DNA from: Roseobacter sinensis
GTDB lineage: Bacteria; Pseudomonadota; Alphaproteobacteria; Rhodobacterales; Rhodobacteraceae
NCBI RefSeq assembly: GCF_025755255.1
Contig: NZ_JALIEB010000007.1
Coordinates: forward strand, 142,146 to 206,145
DNA length: 64,000 nt
Reading direction: 5' to 3'
Part shown: positions 52,694-61,526 of the stretch, piece by piece
Layout: each line of letters opens with the position of its first letter
How positions within the stretch are numbered: the stretch's first letter is position 1
Notes under the pieces: generated by a model
Told to the model about the DNA's origin: nothing
The model's database searches: none
The model's input: the letters and a program-made list of their open reading frames with translations, nothing else
Translations under genes and position numbers: made by a program

Positions 52694-54516
52694 TGTGTGT
52701 CTCCTTGATACCGTGGGAGGAACGTGACGTTGATCTCTGTTGATCCCGTCGGCCCGGACGGCGACAGGCAGATACGCTGGAAGCGCTCGGTTCGACCGTC
52801 GCGCGTCGTGATCGGAGGCAACGCCTCGATCTCGACACCCAAGGCGGGATCGAAACTCACCAGGAGCGGCCCCAGCGCCAGGTGGCCCGGTCCGAGATCC
52901 TCGATCGTGGCCTGCGTGATGAGCACCGATGTCAGCTCTCCCGTTGCGACGAACTCAGCCTGATCACGCAAATGAACGGCACCCGCAGGTCGGTCGAGCA
53001 CAAGCCTCCGGATCAGGCGCTTCACACCCGCCTGCCGCGGATAGGTGGCCGCGATATCCATGAGCAGCCGGTCGCCCTCGCATGTGACATCGCGGGCGGC
53101 AAACGCATGTCCGAACGCCTGCCGGTGGCCGTTCACCTCGGGCACCGAATGTCCGTGCGAGCCATAGTTCGGCATCTCGTAGCGCAGGGCGGGATCGAAG
53201 GCCTGCCGGCTGTAGAGCCCCGCTCCGATCTCGGCGACCGGCGTTTGCGTGCCGAGTGAAATCACGAATGAACCCACATCGTTGTGATTGTGCGGCTCGC
53301 CGTTCGTGCCGCCCTTCGCAGCGAGCGCCAATGCCCCAGATTTGCCCGGGTGCAGGCGCGCAACGAAGATCTGCGTGTCGGGAAGCCAGTCGCGCGGCGC
53401 CGGCTGGCACGTGGTATCCGCCTCCTCCCACCAGAGGAAATCGCGGATCTGTTCGGCCGGGTAGCGCAGCGTGTGCGTCCGCTCCGCATCGGTGCAGGGG
53501 TCCAGCGCGTGCAACTCCGGCAGCTCCAGTCGGGTTCCGAGATGACGCAGCAGGGCCGTCTGGACGATCCGGTTGGACACATTGTCCGAAAACAGCGGAT
53601 AGCGCTGCGGTCCGAGCTGAATGCGTGCCGGGAAACGGGCGACCTGGCGCATGTGCGGGGCAAGCAAGGGGTCGATGCGCCCTTCGGTGCGGGCCGCGAT
53701 CAGGTCTGCAAAGCACGCATAAGCGAAAACGCCCTTTTCCCAGTAGCCCACGCCCTCGGCGCATCCGCCATCCGGTGGGAAGCTGGCCAGATAATGCTCA
53801 AGCTCGCGAAGCGCTTTGGCCAGCACAGCGGCAAGCCTGTCGCAATCGGCCTCAAGGTAGATCGCAGCGGCCGCGGTCAGCCCGGCGCAGACCGGCGCCC
53901 AGTTGGGGCTGGATCGGCCCATCTCCCGCGCGCCCATCCAGAACATGTCGTCGCGCGCCAGCAACGGCGCGACCCCGCGGGCCTCTACCGCGCGGCGCAG
54001 GCGCGCGCGCGGGGCGGGGTGCAGGCTGTCGCCGAGCATGTGATCCACTTCAGCAACCAGAAGGCAGGCCATCGCCGACCACAGATCGATGACCTGAAGC
54101 TCCGGCAGCGGCAGGCCGTCGGTGAATTCGCCACCATGGGCCGGTACGACCCATGTCGGCTCGGTGAGGATCGCATCGAGCATGTCGTGAATGGGATCGA
54201 GGAAGCGCCCCTGTCCTTCGAGCCCCTCCGCCAGTGCCATCCAGGTCAGCCGGTCGCGGCGGGCGTCCATGGGGGCCTCGTACCCCTCCCGGCGCCCCGT
54301 GCGGTGGTAGTCGAGAAAGAGCGTCAGCGGCAAGGGCGGGATCGCTTTGGTCCGGACGGCCTCGGCCTTGGCGATGACCTCGCTCGCGATGTGCTGGCGG
54401 GCCAGTCGGGCCCAGGCTTGACGGTCAGCATGCACGGGCAGCGATGCCTTGCCCTTGGTTTCGCGCAGGATCCGTGCGATCTCACCGGCGGAACGGGGGC
54501 TGGACATGGCCGTCAT
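52690..54516 (-). CDS. Heparinase II/III-like lyase, cytosolic
   Basis: A 608-aa protein with the toroid-plus-beta-sandwich layout of the heparinase II/III superfamily. The helical N-domain contains RSSPNWAPVCAGLTAAAAI (about 201-219) and CAEGVGYWEKGVFAYACFA with a tyrosine at 258. The C-domain has the zinc-type motif GEPHNHNDVGSFVISLG (His409, His411). No signal peptide is seen, so it probably degrades imported oligomers. The start at 54516 overlaps the ATPase stop (ATGA). Alginate, heparin-like and other uronans are all possible substrates. Confidence 0.86.
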   Translation of the reverse strand: MTAMSSPRSAGEIARILRETKGKASLPVHADRQAWARLARQHIASEVIAKAEAVRTKAIPPLPLTLFLDYHRTGRREGYEAPMDARRDRLTWMALAEGLEGQGRFLDPIHDMLDAILTEPTWVVPAHGGEFTDGLPLPELQVIDLWSAMACLLVAEVDHMLGDSLHPAPRARLRRAVEARGVAPLLARDDMFWMGAREMGRSSPNWAPVCAGLTAAAAIYLEADCDRLAAVLAKALRELEHYLASFPPDGGCAEGVGYWEKGVFAYACFADLIAARTEGRIDPLLAPHMRQVARFPARIQLGPQRYPLFSDNVSNRIVQTALLRHLGTRLELPELHALDPCTDAERTHTLRYPAEQIRDFLWWEEADTTCQPAPRDWLPDTQIFVARLHPGKSGALALAAKGGTNGEPHNHNDVGSFVISLGTQTPVAEIGAGLYSRQAFDPALRYEMPNYGSHGHSVPEVNGHRQAFGHAFAARDVTCEGDRLLMDIAATYPRQAGVKRLIRRLVLDRPAGAVHLRDQAEFVATGELTSVLITQATIEDLGPGHLALGPLLVSFDPALGVEIEALPPITTRDGRTERFQRICLSPSGPTGSTEINVTFLPRYQGDTQ

Positions 54517-55544
54517 TCCGCCGCGACCCCCAGGCTGTCGACCCCGTCGAGCGTCAGGTCTTCGGCGTGGTGGCACGCGACCAGTCCGCCATCGACGGTC
54601 CTCAGCTGCGGCGCCTCAATCTTGCAGATCTCGGACGCAAACCGGCAGCGCGGATGAAACGCGCATCCGGAGGGCGGGTTGATGGGGCTTGCGACTTCGC
54701 CCGGCAGGCGCACGCGCCGCCGTTTCGAGCGCATCCGCGGATCGGGGATCGGCACCGCCGACAGGAGCGCCTCGGTGTAAGGATGACGCGGCCGGGTGAA
54801 GAGCGCTTCGGTCTCCGTCAGCTCCACCATCCGCCCCACATACATCACCGCCACGCGGTCGGAGATGTGCCGGACGACCGACAGGTCATGCGCGATGAAG
54901 AGAAACGTCAGGCCGAACTCCTCCTTGAGATCGGCCAGAAGGTTCAACGTCTGCGCCTGGATCGACACGTCCAGCGCCGAGACCGCCTCGTCCGCGACCA
55001 CAAGGCGGGGGTTGAGCGCCAGGGCGCGGGCGATGCCGATGCGCTGACGCTCTCCGCCGGAGAACGCGTGTGGATAGCGGGTCAGGTATTCGGGCCGAAG
55101 ACCGACCTTGCCGAGCAGGTCGGACACGCGATCGTCCAGCGCACGCCCCGACAGCCCCTCGGCCATGCGGATCGGCTCACCGACGATATCGCGCACGTTC
55201 ATCCGCGGGTTCAGCGACCCGTTCGGGTCCTGGAAGATCATGCGCACCTCGCGGTGGATCGCCTTCAGCGTCTTGCCGGAGGCCGCGGCCAGATCGACCT
55301 CTCGGCCGTCGCTCATGCGATAGAGCACCTCGCCGGAGGTGACGGCGTGCACGCGCATGATCGTCTGGCCGAGGCTGGTCTTGCCGCAGCCGGATTCGCC
55401 CACCAGGCTCAGCGTCTCGCCTTCCAATATGTCAAACGAGACATCGTCCACCGCCTTGACCGACGGCTGTGCAGCGCTGAACAGGCTGGGCTTCTTGAGA
55501 TGATAGTGTTTCTTGAGGTGCCGTACGCTGAGGATCGGTGTCAT
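54513..55544 (-). CDS. Oligopeptide-type ABC transporter ATP-binding protein (OppF/DppF-like)
   Basis: A 343-aa ATPase. Walker A is LVGESGCGKTSLGQTIM, the Q-loop MIFQDPNGSLNPRM, the signature FSGGERQRIGIARAL and Walker B LVVADEAVSALDVSIQ. The C-terminal oligopeptide-binding extension has the Fe-S-like cysteine motif (CAFHPRC...CKIEAP). It partners the OppD-like ATPase upstream. The start is placed at 55544 with an ATGA overlap; a longer frame from 55685 lacks homology. In this locus the cargo is probably an oligouronide, not a peptide. Confidence 0.93.
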   Translation of the reverse strand: MTPILSVRHLKKHYHLKKPSLFSAAQPSVKAVDDVSFDILEGETLSLVGESGCGKTSLGQTIMRVHAVTSGEVLYRMSDGREVDLAAASGKTLKAIHREVRMIFQDPNGSLNPRMNVRDIVGEPIRMAEGLSGRALDDRVSDLLGKVGLRPEYLTRYPHAFSGGERQRIGIARALALNPRLVVADEAVSALDVSIQAQTLNLLADLKEEFGLTFLFIAHDLSVVRHISDRVAVMYVGRMVELTETEALFTRPRHPYTEALLSAVPIPDPRMRSKRRRVRLPGEVASPINPPSGCAFHPRCRFASEICKIEAPQLRTVDGGLVACHHAEDLTLDGVDSLGVAAE

Positions 55545-56581
55545 TCCGCAGCCTCCTTTTGATCCTTGCTGTTCTCGAGCCGCAGGCAGCGCGCCACGTG
55601 CCCCGCGCCGAGATCGACCGGTTCGGGTTCGCGCCGGTTGCAAAGGCCATCGACGAAGCGGTGGCAGCGCGGATGAAAGCCGCACCCCGATGGCCGCGCG
55701 AAAGGATGCGGCACCATCCCCGGAATGGCCGGCAAACGGGTGCCCCTGCGCGCATGCACCGATGGCATCGCGTTCAGCAGCGCTTCGGTATAGGGGTGCG
55801 CCGGCGCATGAAAGATCGTGTCGACATCGCCGCGTTCGACGACGCGGCCCAGATACATCACCGCCACCTCGTCGGCGATTTCGGCCACCACGCCCAAGTC
55901 ATGGGTGATGAACATCACCGTCATTCCGGTCTCGGCCTGCAGATCGGCGATCAGGTCCAGAATGTTGGCCTGTGTGGTCACATCGAGCGCAGTGGTCGGT
56001 TCGTCGGCGATCAGCAGTGCCGGCCGGCAGGCCAGTGCCATCGCGATCATCGCCCGCTGGCGCATGCCGCCCGAGAGCTCGAATCCGTATTGGTCGAAGC
56101 GGCGCTCGGGTTCTGGAATACCCACGCGCTGCAAGGCGTCGATCCCGCGATTGCGGGCTTCGGCCCGCGAACAGGCCTCATGCGTCAGAACGCCCTCGAG
56201 CAGCTGCGTCCCGATCGTGTGCACGGGCGATAGCGCGGCCATGGGTTCCTGAAAGATCATCCCGAATGCGGCCCCGCGCAGGCTGCGATAGAGCTGCCCG
56301 CCCGAGCGTTCCGCCGCGAGGTCGATCGGCACCACACCCGGCGCGGGGCGATAGAGCATCTGCCCGCTGACGATCTTGCCGGGCTCGCGGGTCAGCCCCA
56401 TGAGCGCGCGCGCGGTGACGGATTTGCCCGATCCGGACTCGCCGACGATGCACAAGGTCTTGCCGCGCGGCAGATCGAAGGACGACTGATCAACGCTGCG
56501 CACCACCCCTTCCTCGGTGAAGAAATGGCAGGAGAGATCGCGCACTTCGATCAGGTTGTCGGCTGAGTCAGGCATCGGCAT
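55541..56581 (-). CDS. Oligopeptide-type ABC transporter ATP-binding protein (OppD/DppD-like)
   Basis: A 346-aa ATPase with Walker A IVGESGSGKSVTARALMG, the Q-loop MIFQEPMAALSPVHTI, signature ELSGGMRQRAMIAMAL, Walker B LLIADEPTTALDVTTQ and the C-terminal oligo_HPY region (GCGFHPRCHRFVDGLC). The start ATG at 56581 overlaps the permease stop (TGATG); the same frame is open far upstream in antisense-like sequence, which is not coding. It is one half of the ATPase pair. Confidence 0.93.
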   Translation of the reverse strand: MPMPDSADNLIEVRDLSCHFFTEEGVVRSVDQSSFDLPRGKTLCIVGESGSGKSVTARALMGLTREPGKIVSGQMLYRPAPGVVPIDLAAERSGGQLYRSLRGAAFGMIFQEPMAALSPVHTIGTQLLEGVLTHEACSRAEARNRGIDALQRVGIPEPERRFDQYGFELSGGMRQRAMIAMALACRPALLIADEPTTALDVTTQANILDLIADLQAETGMTVMFITHDLGVVAEIADEVAVMYLGRVVERGDVDTIFHAPAHPYTEALLNAMPSVHARRGTRLPAIPGMVPHPFARPSGCGFHPRCHRFVDGLCNRREPEPVDLGAGHVARCLRLENSKDQKEAAE

Positions 56582-57708
56582 CACGCGTAGGGGTCGGCCG
56601 CATCGCGCAGACCGTCCCCGAAGAAGTTGAGCGCCAGCACCGTCACGACGACCGCGACGCCCGGCGCAAAGAGCCACGGCGCAGTGGCGATGGTGCGTAC
56701 GTTCTGCGCCTCCTGCATGAGCACGCCCCAACTGACCACCGGCGGGCGCAGGCCGATACCGAGAAACGACAGCGCCGTCTCGGCAAGGATCATCGTTGGG
56801 ACCGCGAGGGTCAGCGTGGCGATGATGTGGGACGAGAAAGACGGCACCATGTGGCGCAGGATGATCCGCAGCTCCGGACAGCCGTCGAGGCGCGCGGAGG
56901 TCACGAAATCCTCGGATTTGAGCGCGAGGAAGCGGCCGCGCACCTCGCGCGCCAGCCCGGTCCAACCGATGAGCGACAGGATCACCGTGACCATGAAATA
57001 GACCGCAATCGGCGACCAGTAGGCCGGGATCGCCGCGGCCAGCCCCATCCAGAGCGGGATCTGCGGGATCGATTTCAGAAACTCGATGCTGCGCTGGACG
57101 ATATTGTCGACCCAGCCTCCGAAATAGCCAGAAATCCCGCCGAGCACGATCCCGAGCACGAGGCTGATGCCGACCCCCACAAGCCCGACGGTCATCGACA
57201 CCTGGCTGCCATGAATGACGCGCGAGTAGACATCGCGCCCGAGACGGTCCGCTCCGAGCGGATAAAACGGCTGCGTGGCATCCGCCGGACCGAAGAGCAC
57301 GCGGTTCATCGGCAACACACCCCAAAGCACATAGGGCTCCGGCGCCGGGGCGAAGAAGCGCAGATCGATCCGCACGTCGGGATCGGGCGCGAAGTTCTTC
57401 TGCAGCGTCAATGGGTCGGTCTCGACCTTCCAGCCATGGGTGTGAAAGCCGAAGGTCCGGTTGCCCTCCGAATCCCGGTCCATGAACGCGACCTTCATCG
57501 GCGGGACATAGGCGTAGCGCGCGGCGTAGGCATTGGGATCCTTGGGCGCGACGAAGGACGCGAAAAGCGCAATGACGTAAATGAACAGAACAAACACGCC
57601 GGACCAGAGCGCCAGCTTGTGCCGGCGGAACTTCCACCACATCAGCGTCCACTGACCGGCCACGTCCACGCGGCGTTCGGCGGCAGGGGGGTGCGTTGTG
57701 TCGCTCAT
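56581..57708 (-). CDS. Oligopeptide-type ABC transporter permease (OppC/DppC-like)
   Basis: A 375-aa inner-membrane permease with the OppC N-terminal helix (LWSGVFVLFIYVIALFASFV), a periplasmic region and five further helices. Conserved parts are PLGADRLGRDVYSRVIHGSQ and the EAA loop near GCPELRIILRHMVPSF. It pairs with the OppB-like permease, 7 bp upstream. Confidence 0.93.
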   Translation of the reverse strand: MSDTTHPPAAERRVDVAGQWTLMWWKFRRHKLALWSGVFVLFIYVIALFASFVAPKDPNAYAARYAYVPPMKVAFMDRDSEGNRTFGFHTHGWKVETDPLTLQKNFAPDPDVRIDLRFFAPAPEPYVLWGVLPMNRVLFGPADATQPFYPLGADRLGRDVYSRVIHGSQVSMTVGLVGVGISLVLGIVLGGISGYFGGWVDNIVQRSIEFLKSIPQIPLWMGLAAAIPAYWSPIAVYFMVTVILSLIGWTGLAREVRGRFLALKSEDFVTSARLDGCPELRIILRHMVPSFSSHIIATLTLAVPTMILAETALSFLGIGLRPPVVSWGVLMQEAQNVRTIATAPWLFAPGVAVVVTVLALNFFGDGLRDAADPYA

Positions 57709-57715
57709 GGCCCCC

Positions 57716-58708
57716 TCACATCAGACCGTGGCGGACCCGGGGGTCGAGCCAGGCCAGCAGCAAGTCGGACAGAAGCGTGCCGATGACGGTCAGCACCGAC
57801 AGCATGAAGATGAACGACCCGGCCAGATACATGTCCTGCGCCAGCAGTGCTTCGAGCAGCAGCGGTCCGGTCGTCGGAAGGCTCAGCACGATGGCGGTGA
57901 TCGTGGCGCCGGAGACGAGATCAGGCAGTTCCCAGCCGAGACGGGAGACGAAGGGGTTCAGCGCGACGCGCAACGGGTATTTCACGGTTGCACGGGTCTC
58001 ACTCAGACCGCGCGCACGGGCGGCCTCGACATAGGGTCGAGGCAGTTCGTCGAGCATGTTGGCCCGCACGATGCGAATGAGGCTGGCCGTGCCTGCCGTG
58101 CCGATCACCACGACCGGGATCCAGATCTTGCCCATCATGTCCCAGAACCGGGCCCAGGACCACGGCGCATCGGCAAATTCCGGGCTGAAGAGACCGCCCG
58201 CCGAGGTGCCGAAGACGGTGAAGGAGACATACATCAGGATCAGCGCGATGAGAAAATTCGGCGTGGCCAGCCCCAGAAACCCGATGAAGGTCATCACATA
58301 GTCGCCGACGGAGTACTTCCGCATCGCCGAGTAGACCCCAATGGGAAACGCGACCAGCCAGACGAAGATCATCGACGCGAAGGCGAGAACGAAGGTCAGA
58401 CCAAGCCGTTCCCAGAGCAACTCGTCCACGGGACGGTTGTAGATGAAGCTCTGGCCGAAATCCCCGCGCAGGACGATGCCGGAAATCCATTTCCAGTATT
58501 GGACGATCATCGGATCATCCAGCCCGTAGCGCTCCCGCAGCATGACCAGTTGCGATTGCTCCACACTTTCGCCGGTCGACCGCATCGAAGCCATCACCGC
58601 GGTCAGATAATCGCCCGGCGGCAACTGGATGATCGCGAAGGACAGCACCGAGGCGCCGAAGAGGATCGGGACTGCCCACAGGACCCTATTGAAGATGTAA
58701 CCGCCCAT
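57716..58708 (-). CDS. Oligopeptide-type ABC transporter permease (OppB/DppB-like)
   Basis: A 330-aa permease starting MGGYIFNRVLWAVPILFGAS, with ILRGDFGQSFIYNRPVDELLW and the EAA loop (LPRPYVEAARARGLSETRAT). The ATG at 58708 gives the family N-terminus; an in-frame extension to 58753 is not needed. It lies between the binding-protein and OppC-like genes in the usual order. Confidence 0.93.
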   Translation of the reverse strand: MGGYIFNRVLWAVPILFGASVLSFAIIQLPPGDYLTAVMASMRSTGESVEQSQLVMLRERYGLDDPMIVQYWKWISGIVLRGDFGQSFIYNRPVDELLWERLGLTFVLAFASMIFVWLVAFPIGVYSAMRKYSVGDYVMTFIGFLGLATPNFLIALILMYVSFTVFGTSAGGLFSPEFADAPWSWARFWDMMGKIWIPVVVIGTAGTASLIRIVRANMLDELPRPYVEAARARGLSETRATVKYPLRVALNPFVSRLGWELPDLVSGATITAIVLSLPTTGPLLLEALLAQDMYLAGSFIFMLSVLTVIGTLLSDLLLAWLDPRVRHGLM

Positions 58709-58771
58709 GGCGTTGCGTCCTTCTGGAAAAGCCCCCGAGTGGCAGGACGCCACCCGGGACAGGTCGGGAGG

Positions 58772-60709
58772 TCAGGGTTGATACGGCATGATATCGCGCG
58801 GCTCGCCGTAGAAGAAGGTGAACGGGTTGACCGGCGCGGGATCGGGATAGGCGAAGGAGCCCGGGAAGACCGCCGGCACGTTGTAGAGGCGCTTGCTGGT
58901 GATGCCGTAGGCAACGCTCGGAAGGGCGATGCCGATCGCCCAGAACTCTTCCTTCGAGATCTCGAGCAATTCGCGCATCAGCGCCCGGCGCGCGTCCAGG
59001 TCGGGCTCTGCCTGAACCATGTCGAAGAGCTCCATCTGGCGCTGTGCCGGCGCGGGCGGCGCCTCTCCCTCCAGGCCACCGGCGGTGTACCAGTCCGACC
59101 ACAGATCCGCGAAGGAGCTTTCGAAGTTGTAGGGGAAGTACCACCGCGGATCGAGCTCGATGCCCAGTCCGCCATCGCCATCCCACATACCGGCATCCAA
59201 CTCATTGCCTGTCAGCTTGGTCTCGTAGAGGGAACGCTCGATCTCGCGCACTTCCAGATCGATGCCAACAGCCGCCAGCTGTTGCTCCAGAAGTGGGCCG
59301 AGATCCACGAAATCCTTGCCGGACGCGACTTCGAAGACGATGCGGATCGGCTTGCCGTCGGGCCCCAGCCGGGTGCCGCCGCTGTCGCGATCGGCATAGC
59401 CCAGCCCGTCGAGAAGCGCGTTGGCTTTCTCGAGATCATGCTCGGTGTACTGCTTTGCGAAGGCCTCGTCGTAATAGACGCTCTCGGGACGGGGAGCGAC
59501 CTGATAGGGCTCGCCGAGGCCCGCATAGACCGTGTCGATGATCTCTTGCCGGTTGATCGCGTGGCTGAGCGCAATGCGGAAGTCGCGGTTGCGATAGATC
59601 TCGCGCTTGACCGGATCGGGATTGGTCAGGTTCAGGAAGAACACGCCCGTGTTCATGTTCGCGTTGAGACGCGCGTGGAAGTTGTAGCCCGCCTTCTCGG
59701 CATTCTCGAACAGGATCGGGCGCTCCTTGGTGCCGTTGATCCGCCTCCACTGGAAATCGATCTCGCCGGAAATCGCCTTAAGCAGCGTGACTTCGCGGTC
59801 CTGGGTGACCTGGAACCTGACCGCGTCGATATAGGGAAGCTGATTGCCGTCGGGGTCGACCTTCCAGTACCACGGGTTGCGTTCGAAACTGACGACCGCG
59901 GAGGAGCCGTCGTATGGGGTCAGCTGGCGCCAGGGAAACAGCGTCGGCAGCTCTGTGTTTCTCCACCCGAAGGACGGCGAGATATCGGAAACCTTCTGGT
60001 TGAAAAGGTCGACCCAGGTGCCCACACCCGCCTCGGCCACCTTCGCGTCGATATCCTCGGCGTAGGATTTGTGAAACGGTTTCAGGTAGTGCGATGGATA
60101 CCGCGTGAACATATCCGCGTTGCCATGAGCCAGATGATCCAAAAGCAGCCCCTTCGGCTCGGTGAAGATCAGCCTGAAGGTATGCGCATCGATGATCTCC
60201 AGCGCCGGCGGCTGATCCCCGTCCATCAGGAACGAGGGCGGTGAGGCCAGTTCGGGGTTGGTCAGCACATCGGTCCAGGCAAAGGCGATGTCTTCGGTGT
60301 CGAAGAGATCGCCGTCCGACCAGCGGATGCCCTTCCTGAGATTGAATGTGTATTCGCGGCCATCTTCGGACACCTCCCAGGAATCCGCGACATTCGGGAT
60401 GACCGATGTCCATTCCGGGTTCCAACGGACCAGGTTTTCGTAACCGACCGTCCGCGTCAGCCATACCTTGTCGCCGGATCCGGTCAGCACCGCGTTCCAG
60501 GTGCCTCCGTAGGTCCCGATGCGTTCGAGCGGCGTGACGACCAGCGGATTTTCCGGCAGGCGTTCCGCGACCGGCGGCAACTCGCCTTGGGCGACAAGTT
60601 CGGCCAACTGTGGGGCCTCTGCATAGTCCGCTTCGGCGAGGCTCGCCGACACGGCCAGCACCGCAGCTGAGGCCAGCGATCTTTCAAGCCACTTTGCGTA
60701 CTGCATCAT
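58772..60709 (-). CDS. Family 5 extracellular solute-binding protein
   Basis: A 645-aa periplasmic receptor of the DppA/OppA cluster. The signal peptide (LERSLASAAVLAVSASLAEA) is followed by VVTPLERIGTYGGTWNAVL. The family core has DGREYTFNLRKGIRWSDGDL and FRIALSHAINRQEIIDTVYAG. It is longer than peptide receptors (about 540 aa), like family 5 receptors reported for oligosaccharides in other bacteria. A GGGAGGAAC binding site and a small hairpin precede it. The ligand is inferred to be an unsaturated oligouronide from its neighbours. Confidence 0.92.
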   Translation of the reverse strand: MMQYAKWLERSLASAAVLAVSASLAEADYAEAPQLAELVAQGELPPVAERLPENPLVVTPLERIGTYGGTWNAVLTGSGDKVWLTRTVGYENLVRWNPEWTSVIPNVADSWEVSEDGREYTFNLRKGIRWSDGDLFDTEDIAFAWTDVLTNPELASPPSFLMDGDQPPALEIIDAHTFRLIFTEPKGLLLDHLAHGNADMFTRYPSHYLKPFHKSYAEDIDAKVAEAGVGTWVDLFNQKVSDISPSFGWRNTELPTLFPWRQLTPYDGSSAVVSFERNPWYWKVDPDGNQLPYIDAVRFQVTQDREVTLLKAISGEIDFQWRRINGTKERPILFENAEKAGYNFHARLNANMNTGVFFLNLTNPDPVKREIYRNRDFRIALSHAINRQEIIDTVYAGLGEPYQVAPRPESVYYDEAFAKQYTEHDLEKANALLDGLGYADRDSGGTRLGPDGKPIRIVFEVASGKDFVDLGPLLEQQLAAVGIDLEVREIERSLYETKLTGNELDAGMWDGDGGLGIELDPRWYFPYNFESSFADLWSDWYTAGGLEGEAPPAPAQRQMELFDMVQAEPDLDARRALMRELLEISKEEFWAIGIALPSVAYGITSKRLYNVPAVFPGSFAYPDPAPVNPFTFFYGEPRDIMPYQP

Positions 60710-60727
60710 GTGTTCCTCCCTTGTGCC

Positions 60728-60745
60728 ACCGGCCCTCCCGCCGGT
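60728..60745 (-). promoter_or_regulatory. Small intercistronic hairpin before the binding-protein gene
   Basis: ACCGGC / GCCGGT with a 6-nt loop lies between the SDR stop and the receptor ribosome binding site. It may protect or mark the 5' end of a processed receptor message. It has no T-tract, so it is not a terminator. Confidence 0.3.
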
Positions 60746-60770
60746 TCGAATGATCCCGTTTCGACCCGGC

Positions 60771-61526
60771 TCAACGCGCCATCCACCCCCCGTCCACGGC
60801 TATGATCTGACCGTGAAGGTACGCTGCGGCCGGCGAGGCCAGAAACACTGCCGTTCCCGCGACATCTTCGGGCCGGCCCCATCGGCCCGCCGGAATCCGC
60901 TCGAGTATCTGCCGGCTGCGCGTCTCGTCGGACAGCAGAGCTTCGGTATTTGCGGTCTCGATGTAGCCGGGCGCGATCGCATTCACGTTGACCCCGGACG
61001 CGGCCCATTCGTTGGCCAGCGCGCGGGTCAGCCCAGCGACCCCGTGCTTCGCGGCAGCATAGGCCGGCACGCGGACCCCACCCTGAAAACTCAGCAGCGA
61101 GGCGGTGTTGATGATCGCGCCCTGACCCTGCGCCACCATCCGCCGCCCCGCCGCCTGACTTAGCTTCCAGACCGATGTCAGGTTCAGATCCAGCACATCG
61201 TCCCAGTCAGCCTCGCCGTAGTCGACCGCAGCGTCGCGCCGGATGATGCCGGCGTTGTTCACCAGGATCGACACCGGCCCAAGCGCCGCCTCCGTCGCCT
61301 GCACGAGCCCGTCCATTCCGGCGGCGTCCATTCGACCGAGATCAACGGAGATCGCCGTGCCGCGTCGCCCGGCGCTTCGAATGCTGTCCAGAACCCGATC
61401 GGGGCCGGAGACGTTCGCGGTCACCGCCACATCGGCGCCGGCATCGGCGAGGGCGATAGCGATTGCAGCGCCTATGCCCGTCGCTCCGCCGGTGACCAAG
61501 GCAACACGTCCCGCCAGTGCCCCCAT
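60771..61526 (-). CDS. SDR oxidoreductase, KduD-like
   Basis: A 251-aa classical short-chain dehydrogenase: VALVTGGATGIGAAIAIALA, NNAGIIRRDAAVDYGEADW, the serine of INTASLLSFQGG and the Y-x-x-x-K pair in PAYAAAKHGVAGLTRALANE. The length and the RRDAAVDYGEADWDDVLDLN region match 2-keto-3-deoxygluconate dehydrogenase (KduD), which reduces 2,5-diketo-3-deoxygluconate. It follows the isomerase gene by a TGATG overlap, as expected for consecutive steps. Confidence 0.88.
   Translation of the reverse strand: MGALAGRVALVTGGATGIGAAIAIALADAGADVAVTANVSGPDRVLDSIRSAGRRGTAISVDLGRMDAAGMDGLVQATEAALGPVSILVNNAGIIRRDAAVDYGEADWDDVLDLNLTSVWKLSQAAGRRMVAQGQGAIINTASLLSFQGGVRVPAYAAAKHGVAGLTRALANEWAASGVNVNAIAPGYIETANTEALLSDETRSRQILERIPAGRWGRPEDVAGTAVFLASPAAAYLHGQIIAVDGGWMAR

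Noticed and set aside
56582..57652. N-terminal extension of the OppD-like ATPase frame
   Set aside because: It is an out-of-frame reading of the OppC-like permease gene; the ATPase begins at 56581.
57698..60244. 848-codon plus-strand frame opposite the ABC transporter genes
   Set aside because: Covers parts of two well-defined genes on the other strand and has no family features.
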